A DNA stretch of 64,000 bases from CADEEN01 sp963783785 (lineage in GTDB: Bacteria > Pseudomonadota > Gammaproteobacteria > Burkholderiales > Burkholderiaceae_C), in the NCBI GenBank assembly GCA_963783785.1, contig CAWAOQ010000015.1:62001-126000 (forward strand), in the 5' to 3' direction. The notes below the pieces were generated by a model. It was not told the origin of the DNA, did no database searches, and saw nothing but the letters and a program-made list of their open reading frames with translations. Positions 34,321 to 43,762 of the stretch are shown in pieces; position 1 is the stretch's first letter, and every line of letters starts with the position of its first letter. The position numbers and the translations under genes were made by a program.

Positions 34321-35123
34321 TCAGCGTTCGAGGAAATCTGCGATGGCTCCGTTGACGAGTTCCGGGTGCGTGATCGGGCCCATGTGACCCAGGCCCTCGA
34401 ACTCGACCATCTCCACGCGTGGCAGAACGCGCGCCAGCCGGCGCGCGACTCCTCGCGAAGAGGCCGGCGAGTCCGCACCGATCATCAGCAGCACCGGGAT
34501 GTCCAGGGTCTCGAAGGCCGCCAGGGGGGTGGGCTCGCCGAACAACGCGTTGGCCCAGCCCTGGACGTTGACGATGGCCGCTGCGATCGGTGCACGACGC
34601 GGCTCGGGCGTGCGGCCCAGGCGCCGGCGCCCATCCAGTAATCGATGAAGTGCTCGGCGGCGGCAGCGGGGTTCCCGCCGGCGAGTGCCGCGACGGCACT
34701 CGCCACCGCGTCACGAATACCGTCGGCTTCATTGGGAGGCTGCGATTCGGCATCGATCAACGCAAACAGCGTCGGCTCGTAGATCGCCAACGCTCGCACG
34801 CGATGCGGCTGCCGCATCGCCGCAATCAAAGCCACGGCCGCGCCGTACGAGTGGCCCACCAGCGCGAACGGTTCGCCGGCACGCGCGAAGACCGGATCGA
34901 TGAGCTCCGCCTCGTCGCGCAGCGTGACGGGTCGGTCCGCGGGCCATGGCGGACCCTTGCCCGCACCGTGAGCATCCGGCGCGAGGACGTGAAATCTCGC
35001 CGTCAGGCGCTCCATCAGGCCCCGCCACTGAGCGGAGCTGCTCGCGTTCGAGTGCAGACAGACCACCCCCGGGCCCTTGCCGGCTTCACGGAAGAACGGG
35101 GCGCTCGAATGCATCGAATGCAT
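34321..35123 (-). pseudogene. Alpha/beta hydrolase, frame broken near 34615
   Basis: About 267 residues. The first part has the hydrolase opening PGVVCLHSNASSSAQWRGLM, LAPDAHGAGKG and the nucleophile elbow LVGHSYGAAVAL, and runs to HFIDYWMGAGAWA. The second part, in another frame, has PVLLMIGADSPASS with the acid and EGLGHMGPITHPELV with the catalytic His. One missing base (or two extra) between about 34605 and 34625 joins them; this indel has the opposite sign to most in the window. The start at 35123 lies 28 nt after the SDR gene stop, so the hydrolase, SDR and GST genes probably form one transcript. Confidence 0.8.
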
Positions 35124-35151
35124 CGACGGCGTCAACGGGGCAGGCTCCTGC

Positions 35152-35916
35152 TCACCGCCCGCCGCTGACGTCGAGGATCGCACCGGTGGTGTAGCGCGCC
35201 TCGTCCGACAGCAGCCAGACGATGGCCGCGGCCACTTCGTCGGCGGTGCCGGGGCGCTGCATCGGGATCAGTGCGGCCGACGCGTGGGCGCGATCGGGCT
35301 GGCCGCCCGAGGCGTGGATGTCGGTGTCGATGATGCCGGGGCGCACCGCATTGACGCGGACGCCTTCGGTGGCCACCTCGCGCGCCAGGCCGATGGTGAA
35401 ACTGTCGATCGCGCCCTTGCTGGCGGCGTAGTCGACATACCAGCCCGGCGCCCCGAGCTTGGCCGCCACGCTCGACAGGTTGACGATCGCGCCGCCCTGG
35501 CCGCCATGGGCGGTGCTCATGCGCTTCACGGCCTCGCGTGCACAGACGATGCTGCCGAAGACATTGATCGCGAACATGCGCTGCAGGCGCGCGACGCCGA
35601 TGGCATCGACGCGGGTCTGGGCATCGATCACGCCGGCGTTGTTGACCAGCCCATGCAACGGACCCAGTTCGGCGTCGACGCGCGCGAACATCGCCAGCAC
35701 CGCAGCCTCGTCGGCCACGTCGGCCGGCACCACGATCGCGCGCCGGCCGAGGGCCTGCACCTGCGCAGCCACCGCCGTCGCGGCAGCCACATCGCGCGTG
35801 CAGTTGACGGCGACGTCCCAGCCGTGGCGGGCGCAGGCGATCGCCGTCGCGGCACCGATGCCGCGGCTGGCGCCGGTGACGAGCACGCAGGGGGCATTGC
35901 GCTGGGCGAGGGTCAT
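35152..35916 (-). CDS. SDR family oxidoreductase (FabG-like)
   Basis: A 254-aa classical SDR with the cofactor motif TGASRGIGAAT near residues 14-24, NNAG in GLVNNAGVID, NLSSVAAKLGAPGWYVDYAASKGA with the catalytic Ser, Tyr and Lys, and the end TTGAILDVSGGR. The Asn-Cys-Thr after the second strand (VNCTRD) suggests NADPH preference. The ATG at 35916 overlaps the GST stop as ATGA. It resembles FabG-like proteins annotated as glucose-1-dehydrogenase or YgfF; the substrate is open. Confidence 0.9.
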   Translation of the reverse strand: MTLAQRNAPCVLVTGASRGIGAATAIACARHGWDVAVNCTRDVAAATAVAAQVQALGRRAIVVPADVADEAAVLAMFARVDAELGPLHGLVNNAGVIDAQTRVDAIGVARLQRMFAINVFGSIVCAREAVKRMSTAHGGQGGAIVNLSSVAAKLGAPGWYVDYAASKGAIDSFTIGLAREVATEGVRVNAVRPGIIDTDIHASGGQPDRAHASAALIPMQRPGTADEVAAAIVWLLSDEARYTTGAILDVSGGR

Positions 35917-36548
35917 CAGGGCGTCTCCATGCTCGCGTGTTGAAGGAAGGCGGGCCGTTCGCGCAGGCGTTCGACATACGCAGCGATGGCGGGCAGCAAC
36001 GGCCGCTCGGATGGCGTGCAGGGGGTCATCAGCCATCGGTGCACCGACAGGCCGAGCACGATGTCGGCCAGCGTGAAGTCGGGGCCGGTCGCGTAGTGGC
36101 CGGTCAGCGCCAACTGCGCGTCGAGGATCCGCATGTGGCGGTCCCAGCTTTGGCGACTGGACTCGATGGCCGCGGCGTCGGTGTGCGCCGGACTCCGGCG
36201 CACCAGCGCCATGAAGGCATAGCGCCAGGCGCTGTTCAGCTCGCCGGCCTGCCAATCCATCCACTGCTCGACGCGCGCACGCGCCTGCGGTTCGACAGGC
36301 AACAGATCGGCGCGGCCGTGGCGCCCGGCCAGGTAGCGGCAGATGGTGTTCGACTCCCACAGCACGAAGCCGTCGTCGACGATCACCGGCACCAGCCCGT
36401 TCGGGTTCAAGGCCAGGAACTCCGGCGACTGGGCCGAGCGGAAGCCGAGGCCCCAGTCCTCGCGTTCGAACGGCAGGCCGATCTCGTCGCAGGTCCACAG
36501 CACCTTGCGCACGTTGATCGATGAGACACGGCCGAGGACTCGCAGCAT
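35916..36548 (-). CDS. Glutathione S-transferase family protein
   Basis: A 210-aa GST. The thioredoxin-fold N-domain has LGRVSSINVRKVLWTCDEIGLPFE with the likely catalytic Ser, NPNGLVPVIVDDGFVLWESNTICRYL with the glutathione-binding Glu-Ser, and an all-helical C-domain with PDFTLADIVLG. This branch is common in Burkholderiales and may detoxify or isomerise small electrophiles. It is translationally coupled to the SDR that follows. Confidence 0.92.
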   Translation of the reverse strand: MLRVLGRVSSINVRKVLWTCDEIGLPFEREDWGLGFRSAQSPEFLALNPNGLVPVIVDDGFVLWESNTICRYLAGRHGRADLLPVEPQARARVEQWMDWQAGELNSAWRYAFMALVRRSPAHTDAAAIESSRQSWDRHMRILDAQLALTGHYATGPDFTLADIVLGLSVHRWLMTPCTPSERPLLPAIAAYVERLRERPAFLQHASMETP

Positions 36549-36698
36549 GGTCGGCGCATTCTGGCACCGCCTGCGCATGCTGGGGCCGACCCCGAGGCGT
36601 TGCGGGCGGCGCAAGGCTACATCGGCCCCTCATCTTCTGCAGCCGTGGTGGGCGGCGGCACCGATGTCGTCTCGGGTGCGTGCGAACACACCGTGGAC

Positions 36699-36818
36699 AT
36701 GCAGCACAAGGGCCAGCGCATGCGCGCCTTCGCGCTGCTGCTCGACGCGCTGGTTGGGCGCATCGAGCGGCGGCTGATGAGGTGGCAGCCGCGGGCGGGT
36801 GAGACCGAAAAGCTGTAG
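36699..36818 (+). CDS. Possible small basic protein
   Basis: A 39-codon frame, MQHKGQRMRAFALLLDALVGRIERRLMRWQ in order, ending 9 nt before the start of the thioredoxin-like gene. The helical, amphipathic and basic character is plausible for a real small protein, but there is no clear ribosome site and no homologue I can recall. The frame is open further upstream. Low confidence. Confidence 0.25.
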   Translation: MQHKGQRMRAFALLLDALVGRIERRLMRWQPRAGETEKL

Positions 36819-36827
36819 CCTTCACGC

Positions 36828-37358
36828 ATGGACCCGCTGCGTCGCCAACTGCTCGCCGCCATGGCCCTCGGCCTGCCGCTCGGGAGCGGTGCGCAGACGG
36901 CGTTGGGCGATGCAGCTGTGCAGGAGGCCAAGGCGCCGCCGCTGCCCGCCGTGGGCGCGCCGCTCGACGTGCCGCCGATCGAGCGCCTTGACGGCACGCA
37001 CTTCGATCCGCGCGACGCCGACGGCCGCGTGCTGTTGCTCTACTGGTGGGCGAGCTGGTGCCCTTTCTGCGCCGAGACCACGCCGCATGTCGAAGCGCTG
37101 TGGCGCGCGCAGCGGACGCGCGGGCTGATGGTGCTCGCGTTGTCGATCGACACAGGGCCGCAGCCGGCGCGCGACTACCTGGCGCGGCGCGGCTACACGC
37201 TGCCTGCGGCCTGGGTCACGCCCGCGTTGCACCGCGCGCTGCCCAAACCGCGGGGCCTGCCGGTGACGCTGGTGCGCGGGCGCGATGGCCGCGTGCTGCA
37301 CGCCGAGGCGGGGCAGCTGTTCCCGGAGGACGTGCAGGCGCTGGCACGCTACGTGTGA
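36828..37358 (+). CDS. TlpA/ResA-like thioredoxin family protein
   Basis: A 176-aa exported thiol-disulfide protein. An N-terminal signal-like segment (LLAAMALGLPLGSGAQTA) precedes a thioredoxin fold with LLYWWASWCPFCAETTPHVEAL carrying the WCPFC redox pair, LSIDTGPQ, and the cis-proline segment PRGLPVTLV. It probably reduces or relays electrons in the periplasm, for example in cytochrome maturation; no partner gene adjoins. The TAG stop of a possible small frame lies 9 nt upstream. Confidence 0.88.
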   Translation: MDPLRRQLLAAMALGLPLGSGAQTALGDAAVQEAKAPPLPAVGAPLDVPPIERLDGTHFDPRDADGRVLLLYWWASWCPFCAETTPHVEALWRAQRTRGLMVLALSIDTGPQPARDYLARRGYTLPAAWVTPALHRALPKPRGLPVTLVRGRDGRVLHAEAGQLFPEDVQALARYV

Positions 37359-37452
37359 GGACCCTCTCGCGGCGGCCTCGGTGTTTACCGGGTCACACGC
37401 GGCTCGCCGGCGTCTACACAATGCAGCGATCCACCCTCAAGGAGACGCACGC

Positions 37453-39379
37453 ATGGCCGGCAAGGACTTCGACACGATGGAGCACAGCAACCGCTCGTCC
37501 AACCCGAGCATCCACGATGTCAGCGATCCGGCACGGCGCACCGTGCTGCGCGGCGGACTGGGCGTCGCCACCAGCACGCTGTTTGCGCCGTTGCTGGCGG
37601 GATGCGCGGGGGCCGCGACCCGCACGACGGCCAAGCCGGCGCTGCCGGTGATCGGCTTCAAGAGCGTGCCGGCGGTCGCCACCGACACCCTCGTCGTGCC
37701 CGAGGGCTATGTCGCCTCGGTGATAGCGGCCTGGGGCGAGGCCGTCGGCGTGCCGGGCAACATGCCGGCGTTCAGGCCCGACGCCTCGAACAGCGCTGCC
37801 GAGCAGGCAGTGCAGATGGGCATGCACCACGACGGCATTCACTTCTACGCGCTCGGCGGCGGCAGCACGCGTGGGCTGCTGGCGATGAACCACGAGTACA
37901 CCGACGACGGACTGCTGCACACCGATGGCCTGAAGACCTGGACTGCCGAGAAGGTCAGAAAGTGCCAGAACGCGCACGGGCTGTCGGTGATCGAGGTCGA
38001 ACTGAAGGGCAGCACCTGGCAGATGGTGCGGCCGTCGAACTACGCGCGCCGGTTCACGATGGCCACGCCGTTCGAAGTCGGTGGCCCAGCCGCTGGCCAC
38101 GCGATGATGAAGACGGCCGCCGACCCCGCAGGCCGCACCGTGCTCGGCACGCTGAACAACTGCGCCAGCGGCAAGACGCCGTGGGGCACCTACCTGTCGG
38201 GCGAAGAAAACTGGATCGGCTACTTCGGCGGCGGCGACAGCATCGATGCCCACCAGCGGCGCTGGGGCATGCGCAAGTCGTCGTTCTATCGCTGGGAGGA
38301 ACACGACGAGCGCTTCGATGCGGCGAAGAACCCGAACGAGCCGAACCGCTTCGGCTGGGTGGTCGAGATGGATCCGTTCGACCCGACGAGCACGCCGGTC
38401 AAGCGCACCGCGCTCGGCCGCGCTGCGCATGAAGGGGCCTGGGTCGGCGTCACCAAGGACGGCCGCGCCGTGGTGTATTCGGGCGAGGACGCGCGCTTCG
38501 AGTACATCTACAAGTTCGTCAGCCGCGACAAGATCGCTCCCGGCGGCGCCAAGGCCAACCGCACGCTGCTCGACCACGGCACGTTGTACGTCGCGCGCTT
38601 CAATGCCGACGGCAGCGGCAACTGGCTGCCGCTGGTGCACGGTCAGGGCCCGCTGAGCGCCAGCCAACGGCTTTGCCGACCAGGGCGAGGTGGTGATCAA
38701 GTCACGCCAGGCCAGTGACCTGCTCGGCGCCACCAAGATGGACCGGCCGGAGTGGCTGGCGATCGATCACCACAGCGGCTGGGTCTATTGCGCGCTGACC
38801 AACAACAGTTCGCGCGGCGCGAAGGACATGCCCGGCGTCGATGCCGCCAACCCGCGCGCCAACAACGTGATGGGCCAGATCATCCGCTGGCAGGACGACC
38901 GCGACTTCGACGGCGCCACGTTCAAGTGGAATCACCTGGTGCTGTGCGGCGACCCGGCCAACGAGCGCGCCGAGGCCAGGGGCAACATCCACGGCGACCT
39001 CTACGCCTGCCCCGACGGCCTCGCCTTCGATGCCCGCGGCGTGCTCTGGATCCAGACCGACATGGGCCCGACCGCGATGCACAAGGGCGAACTGAAGAAC
39101 TTTGGCAACAACCAGATGCTGGCCTGCGATGTGGCCACCGGCCAGACGCGGCGCTTCCTCACCGGCCCGACCAACTGCGAGATCACCGGTCTGACCTGGA
39201 CGCCCGACGGCACGACGATGTTCCTCAACGTCCAGCATCCCGGCGAAACGCCGAGCGAGCGCAGCGATCCGGCCGAGCCGGCGAAGTACTCGAACTGGCC
39301 CGACTACAAGCCAGGCGGACGGCCGCGCTCGGCCACGGTGGTGGTGCGCAAGAAGGACGGCGGCGTGATCGGGACTTGA
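37453..39379 (+). pseudogene. phoX: PhoX-type alkaline phosphatase (DUF839), frame broken near 38668
   Basis: About 642 residues. A Tat-like leader (ARRTVLRGGLGVATSTLFAPLL) precedes the PhoX propeller with FRPDASNSAAEQAVQMGMHHDGIHF, LLAMNHEYTDDG, NNCASGKTPWGTYLSGEENW and GAWVGVTKDGRAVVYSGED in the first frame, then SRQASDLLGATKMDRPEWLAID, DNRADGDLYACPDGLAF-like segments and MFLNVQHPGE in the second. One extra C near 38668 (AGC-C-AAC) explains the break and restores the NGFADQGEVVIKSRQ register. PhoX enzymes are calcium/iron-dependent phosphomonoesterases exported to the periplasm. Confidence 0.85.
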
Positions 39380-39404
39380 ACAACGCGCGCAGCAGCGCGC
39401 GGCG

Positions 39405-40550
39405 TCAGCTCTCGTCGCCCTTGGTCAAGTCGAGTGCGCCCGGCCGCGAACTGATGCTGCGGCTGGCGTTGGCACGATAGCGGTACAGGTGCTCGAGCTC
39501 GAGCCGCGAGCGCAGGAAGCGCGACTGCGCATGCAGCTGCCGGTACAGCAGGTGTTGCTCGAGCGAACGCGCCCGCGCCGCGTGATCGAGGGCCTCTTCA
39601 TGAGCACCCACGGCGGCACAGGCGCGGTGCAACTGCTGCACGCAGCGGATGCGCAGCCCGAGGCAATGGCCTTCGCGTATCGACGGGGCCACTTCGCGCA
39701 GTTGCGCCAGCGCCTGTTCAGGCGCACCGGCGGCGATGAAAGCCTCGGCCTGCAGCACTTTCAGAAAGCGCACGTGTGCCGACTGGCCGGTGGCGTCGGC
39801 ATGTTCGATGGCGCGCTGCAACTGGCTCGCAGACTCGGCAGCATCGCCGCGCAGCAGGGCCATCTCGGCGGCGTAGATATCCGCCAGGGCGCCGCGACGC
39901 GCATCGCCGGTCAACCGCACGATCTCGCGAACCCGTTGAAGGCTCGCCTGGGCATGCTCGATGGCTTCGGTGACGTCGGCGGCTTCGCCCGCATCGCGTG
40001 CCAGACGCACGACGCGCAGGCAGATCGACGCGTGGTTGTTGCGCACGGCCGCTTCGAGCGAGGCCTCGCTCGGCAAGCCCTGAAACAGTCCCAGGAGTTC
40101 GGACAGCAGGCGCTGGCCGGCCCAGGGATCCCCCAACAGCGCGAAGCAGGTGGCCGCAGTGCTGCGGGCACGCACATAGCCCTCGAAAGAACCGCCGCGA
40201 GCGGCCACCGACAGCATCTGCTGCAGGTGGGCGAGCGACTCATCGAAGCGCGCCAGCTCGCCGCAGGCCACCGCGGATATCGCCAGCAGCGCACTGCGCG
40301 ACGGGTAGGCCAGGCCGCCACCACCGAGCCGTTCGAACAGCGCCTGCACCGCGGCGATGGTTTCGCCCTGCTCACCGAGGTGAAACGCCGACTGTGCCTG
40401 CAATCGCAGCGCTTCGATCTGCACCGTCGCAGGTGCGTCACCCGCGGCGAGGGCGCGCGCCGCGGTCAGCGCCGATTGCAGACGGCCATCGTCCAGGTCG
40501 GCCTGTGCAGCGGCGAGCGCAGCGGCGGCGGTTGTCGGATCAGTCTTCAT
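39405..40550 (-). CDS. TPR-like helical-repeat protein, resembling the sensory half of TPR-GGDEF proteins
   Basis: A 381-aa cytoplasmic, almost wholly helical protein built from degenerate tetratricopeptide-like repeats (for example SALTAARALAAGDAPATVQIEALRLQAQSA near the start and AEAFIAAGAPEQALAQLREVA near 270). The last segment RARSLEQHLLYRQLHAQSRFLRSRLELEHLYRY is the type of connector that usually precedes a GGDEF domain in Burkholderiales diguanylate cyclases, but here the protein ends soon after. No GGDEF remnant is visible downstream. It may be a stand-alone scaffold or a naturally truncated sensor. Confidence 0.75.
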   Translation of the reverse strand: MKTDPTTAAAALAAAQADLDDGRLQSALTAARALAAGDAPATVQIEALRLQAQSAFHLGEQGETIAAVQALFERLGGGGLAYPSRSALLAISAVACGELARFDESLAHLQQMLSVAARGGSFEGYVRARSTAATCFALLGDPWAGQRLLSELLGLFQGLPSEASLEAAVRNNHASICLRVVRLARDAGEAADVTEAIEHAQASLQRVREIVRLTGDARRGALADIYAAEMALLRGDAAESASQLQRAIEHADATGQSAHVRFLKVLQAEAFIAAGAPEQALAQLREVAPSIREGHCLGLRIRCVQQLHRACAAVGAHEEALDHAARARSLEQHLLYRQLHAQSRFLRSRLELEHLYRYRANASRSISSRPGALDLTKGDES

Positions 40551-40572
40551 GCGAACGCCAGGTCACGGGGCC

Positions 40573-42093
40573 CTATTTTGCCGTGGGCATCACGAACTCG
40601 GCGCCCTTGCCAATACTGGCTGGCCAGCGTTGCATCACGCTCTTCTGTTTCGTGTAGAAGCGCACACCTTCCTCGCCATAGGCGTGCATGTCGCCGAACA
40701 GGCTGCGCTTCCAGCCGCCGAAGCCGTGCCAGGCCATCGGCACCGGGATCGGCACGTTGATGCCGACCATGCCGACCTGGATGCGCCGTGCGAACTCGCG
40801 CGCGACATTGCCGTCGCTGGTGAAACAGGCCACGCCGTTGCCGTACTCGTGGTCGTTGACGAGTTGCACCGCTTGGGCAAAGTCTTTCACCCGCACGCAG
40901 ACCAGCACCGGGCCGAAGATCTCTTCCTTGTAGATGCGCATGCCCGGCGTCACGTGGTCGAACAAGGTGCCGCCGGTGAAGAAGCCCTGCTCGTGGCCGG
41001 CGATGGTGAAGCCACGGCCATCGACCACCAGCTTCGCACCTTCCTCGACGCCGAGCGCGATGTAGCTCTCGATGCGGTCCTTGGCAGCGCGACTGATCAC
41101 CGGGCCCATCTCGGCGTCGGCGTTCATGCCGTTGCCGACCTTCAGTGAGCGCGCGCGCTCGGCCAGCCTGGGCACGATCTTGTCGGCCACGTCACCGACC
41201 AGCACCGCCACCGAGATCGCCATGCAGCGCTCGCCGGCAGAGCCGTAACCGCTGCCGATCAATGCATCGACAGCCTGTTCGACGTCGGCGTCGGGCATCA
41301 CCACCATGTGGTTCTTGGCGCCGCCGAGCGCCTGCACGCGCTTGCCATGCTGGGCCCCGCTCTGGTACAGCGAATGCGCGATGGGCGTCGATCCGACGAA
41401 GCTCAACGCGCGCACCAGCGGGTGCGCCATCAAGGACTCGACAGCCACCTTGTCGCCCTGCACGACGTTGAACACGCCGTCGGGCAGGCCAGCTTCACGC
41501 AGCAACTCGGCCATCAGCAGGCTCGGGCTCGGGTCGAGCGGGCTGGGCTTCAGCACGAAGCTGTTGCCGCACGCCAGCGCCACCGGGAACATCCAGCACG
41601 GCACCATGCACGGGAAGTTGAACGGCGTGACGCCGGCCACCACGCCGAGCGGCTGCCGGAAGGTCCAGTTGTCGATGCCCGTCGAGACCTGGTCGGTGAA
41701 GTCGCCTTTCAGCAACTGCGGCACACCGCAGGCGAACTCGATGATGTCGATGCCGCGCATGACCTCGCCCTGCGCATCGGAGAAGACTTTGCCGTGCTCG
41801 GCGGTGATCATCGCGGCCAGCGTGTCCTTGTGCCGGTTCATCAGTTCAAGGAACTTGTTGAGCACGCGCGCGCGCCGGATCGGCGGTGTATCGGCCCACG
41901 CCGGAAAGGCTTCATCGGCGGCAGCCACCGCGGCCGCGACCTCGCGCTCGCCGGCCAGATGCACCTGGCGCGCGACCGCGCCGCTGGCCGGGTTGTAGAC
42001 CGGCTGCACACGACCGCTGGCGCCGGCGTCACGCCGGCCGGCGATCCAGTGGCTGACGTCGATGCTGGTGGTAAACGCTTCGGAGGCACCCAT
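40573..42093 (-). CDS. mmsA: CoA-acylating methylmalonate-semialdehyde dehydrogenase
   Basis: Converts methylmalonate semialdehyde (or malonate semialdehyde) with NAD+ and CoA to propionyl-CoA or acetyl-CoA in valine and myo-inositol breakdown. The 506-aa chain has VTPFNFPCMVPCWMFPVALACGN, SFVGSTPIA, QALGGAKNHMVVMPDAD and the nucleophile Cys in GSAGERCMAIS. The general-base Glu of hydrolytic ALDHs is replaced by Asn (AKNHMV), as in all CoA-acylating members. The ATG at 42093 has a GAAGGGA ribosome site. No other valine-pathway gene is nearby. Confidence 0.94.
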   Translation of the reverse strand: MGASEAFTTSIDVSHWIAGRRDAGASGRVQPVYNPASGAVARQVHLAGEREVAAAVAAADEAFPAWADTPPIRRARVLNKFLELMNRHKDTLAAMITAEHGKVFSDAQGEVMRGIDIIEFACGVPQLLKGDFTDQVSTGIDNWTFRQPLGVVAGVTPFNFPCMVPCWMFPVALACGNSFVLKPSPLDPSPSLLMAELLREAGLPDGVFNVVQGDKVAVESLMAHPLVRALSFVGSTPIAHSLYQSGAQHGKRVQALGGAKNHMVVMPDADVEQAVDALIGSGYGSAGERCMAISVAVLVGDVADKIVPRLAERARSLKVGNGMNADAEMGPVISRAAKDRIESYIALGVEEGAKLVVDGRGFTIAGHEQGFFTGGTLFDHVTPGMRIYKEEIFGPVLVCVRVKDFAQAVQLVNDHEYGNGVACFTSDGNVAREFARRIQVGMVGINVPIPVPMAWHGFGGWKRSLFGDMHAYGEEGVRFYTKQKSVMQRWPASIGKGAEFVMPTAK

Positions 42094-42240
42094 GATCATC
42101 CCTTCGTGCCGCATCATCGCGGCCCAGCCCGAAGTCTAGTGCGAGGCGACGACGGAAACGCATGCACCCGGGATGTTGCCGTGCGGTGCACCCGTCTCCA
42201 GATCCTGGATCGACGATCATCAGACGCCGACAATCCACAG

Positions 42241-42927
42241 ATGGCCACCGACGACCCCCGCCCGCCCGCGCGACCGAACGCCCCCGCGATCGCGACGCCG
42301 CTGCAGCGCCCACTGAGCGACCACGAGCGTGACCGGCTCGGGACCCTGCTCGACGCCCTCCCGCCGCCGCTGGAACCGCTCGACCTCGCGGCGCTGGACG
42401 GCTTCCTCGTGGCCGTGCTGCTGCAACCCGAGCCGGTGCCACGCGCACACTGGCTGCGTCACGTGCACGACCTGGATGGTCGCCCGGTGCCTGCCGGCGT
42501 GAAGCTCGATGTGCTGGACGCGCTGGTGGAGCGGCGCCATGCCGAACTCGACCGCGCGATCCGCGAACGGCAATGGTTCGACCCTTGGGTGTTCGATCTC
42601 GAGGCGCCAGCCGGCGGCGGCGCGATACAACCGTCCGACGTCGTGCTGCCATGGATTGCCGGATTCGCGGCCGGCCTCGATCTGTTCCCGGCGTTGCTGC
42701 AGCAGGACGGGCCCGAACTGCTCGAGCCACTGGCAGTGCTGTATGCCCACTTCGATCCCGAGGACCTGGACGACGCCGACGACCTGCAACCGCTGATCGA
42801 CGCAATCGAGCCGCCCGACAGCGTCGCCGAGGCGGTGGAAGACCTGGTGCGCTGCACGTTGCTGCTGGCCGATGTGTCACGGCCGCGCAGTGCGACGCCA
42901 CGGGCCCGGCGGCCACGCCGAGGCTGA
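42241..42927 (+). CDS. UPF0149/YecA-like protein without SEC-C motif
   Basis: A 228-aa protein of the YgfB/YecA fold: LGTLLDALPPPLEPLDLAALDGFLVAVLL near residues 33-62 is the hallmark, followed by RHAELDRAIRERQWFDPWVF and VLPWIAGFAAGLDLFPAL. It lacks the C-terminal zinc-binding SEC-C motif that its relative at 45641 has, ending instead in a basic Arg-rich tail. The family has no firm function. The start at 42241 has a weak ribosome site. Confidence 0.82.
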   Translation: MATDDPRPPARPNAPAIATPLQRPLSDHERDRLGTLLDALPPPLEPLDLAALDGFLVAVLLQPEPVPRAHWLRHVHDLDGRPVPAGVKLDVLDALVERRHAELDRAIRERQWFDPWVFDLEAPAGGGAIQPSDVVLPWIAGFAAGLDLFPALLQQDGPELLEPLAVLYAHFDPEDLDDADDLQPLIDAIEPPDSVAEAVEDLVRCTLLLADVSRPRSATPRARRPRRG

Positions 42928-42937
42928 CCCGGCGGGC

Positions 42938-43162
42938 TCAGCGCGACGCGGCTGGCGCGGCAACGGCAGCGTCGCGCCGCCGTTGCTGTGGGCCAGCCGC
43001 TGCGGGTTCGCTGGGCCATGCCAACGCAGCCGATGGAACCATGGCCCGTATGGCGCGTGAATCGAACCCGCGCTCGGCCTCGACGCCGGCCAGCCACAGG
43101 GCGCTGGCCACCGCCGCGACGACGGTGACCCAGGTCATCGATTGAAGCGCGATCGGTCGCAT
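42938..43162 (-). CDS. Possible small exported or membrane-anchored protein
   Basis: A 74-codon frame with a credible signal or anchor helix (MTWVTVVAAVASALWLAGVEA) after a short N-terminus and an Ala/Pro-rich tail. It fills part of the 467-nt gap between the UPF0149 gene and the small gene at 43395. There is no homologue I recall; it could be spurious in GC-rich DNA. The rest of the gap (43163-43394) shows nothing I can assign. Confidence 0.3.
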   Translation of the reverse strand: MRPIALQSMTWVTVVAAVASALWLAGVEAERGFDSRAIRAMVPSAALAWPSEPAAAGPQQRRRDAAVAAPAASR

Positions 43163-43394
43163 GGCATCGTGGGTCGGGCAGCCCGCGACTGCCCGTTGAG
43201 AAGCCTAGTGGCAGTTGCGGGCATTGCCATCCCCAGAACGATCGACAGCCTCCCCAAGCGCGCACGGCATCCAGTCGAGGTTCGCGTGAACTGTGGCGCA
43301 GAGCGGGCGGTTCTTCGTTGCTCGAAACCCATGCTGGCGTCCGACACTGTCGGTACCCCTTCACAGGCTTCTTCACGGGGCCAGGAGAACCAGC

Positions 43395-43598
43395 ATGCCA
43401 GCGACGAAGAAAATGTCGACCCTGCAGCGGCTGGCCCGCGTGTGGGAAGACAGCGCCATCGAACCCGATGCCGCTGACATGGGTACCGCCTATGGACTCG
43501 ACTGCAGCCTGGCTGCCCTCGAAGACGATGGCCGTGAGGACGATGCGCGGGCCGCTGCCGCATCGTGCTGGCCCGCCGCAGCACGGAAGCAGCGCTGA
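43395..43598 (+). CDS. Small hypothetical protein
   Basis: A 67-aa acidic protein, MPATKKMSTLQRLARVWEDS then a Glu/Asp/Ala-rich part with AYGLDCSLAALEDD. A strong AGGAG ribosome site 9 nt before the ATG at 43395 supports translation. No domain is recognised. It lies between the UPF0149 protein and the TetR regulator. Confidence 0.5.
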   Translation: MPATKKMSTLQRLARVWEDSAIEPDAADMGTAYGLDCSLAALEDDGREDDARAAAASCWPAAARKQR

Positions 43599-43700
43599 GC
43601 GGTCCTTCTCGGCGCGAGATCGAGCGAGCCGCGCGGCCATGGCATGCGCGCCGGCTGCCTTGTCTTCGCTTGGCGACAACTCATCAGTTCCAATCAGAAC

Positions 43701-43716
43701 GAAATAGTCATATTTC
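43701..43716. promoter_or_regulatory. Candidate TetR operator palindrome
   Basis: GAAATA-GTCA-TATTTC is a perfect 6-bp inverted repeat in a locally AT-rich stretch, 46 nt before the TetR-type regulator start. A second, weaker dyad GTTC-CAATCA-GAAC (43687-43700) abuts it. The position and size fit an autoregulatory TetR-family operator; this is inference from location and symmetry. Confidence 0.5.
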
Positions 43717-43762
43717 ACCCCGAGACGTTTCAGCACGACGGCGAGACATTACACTCGCGGCC

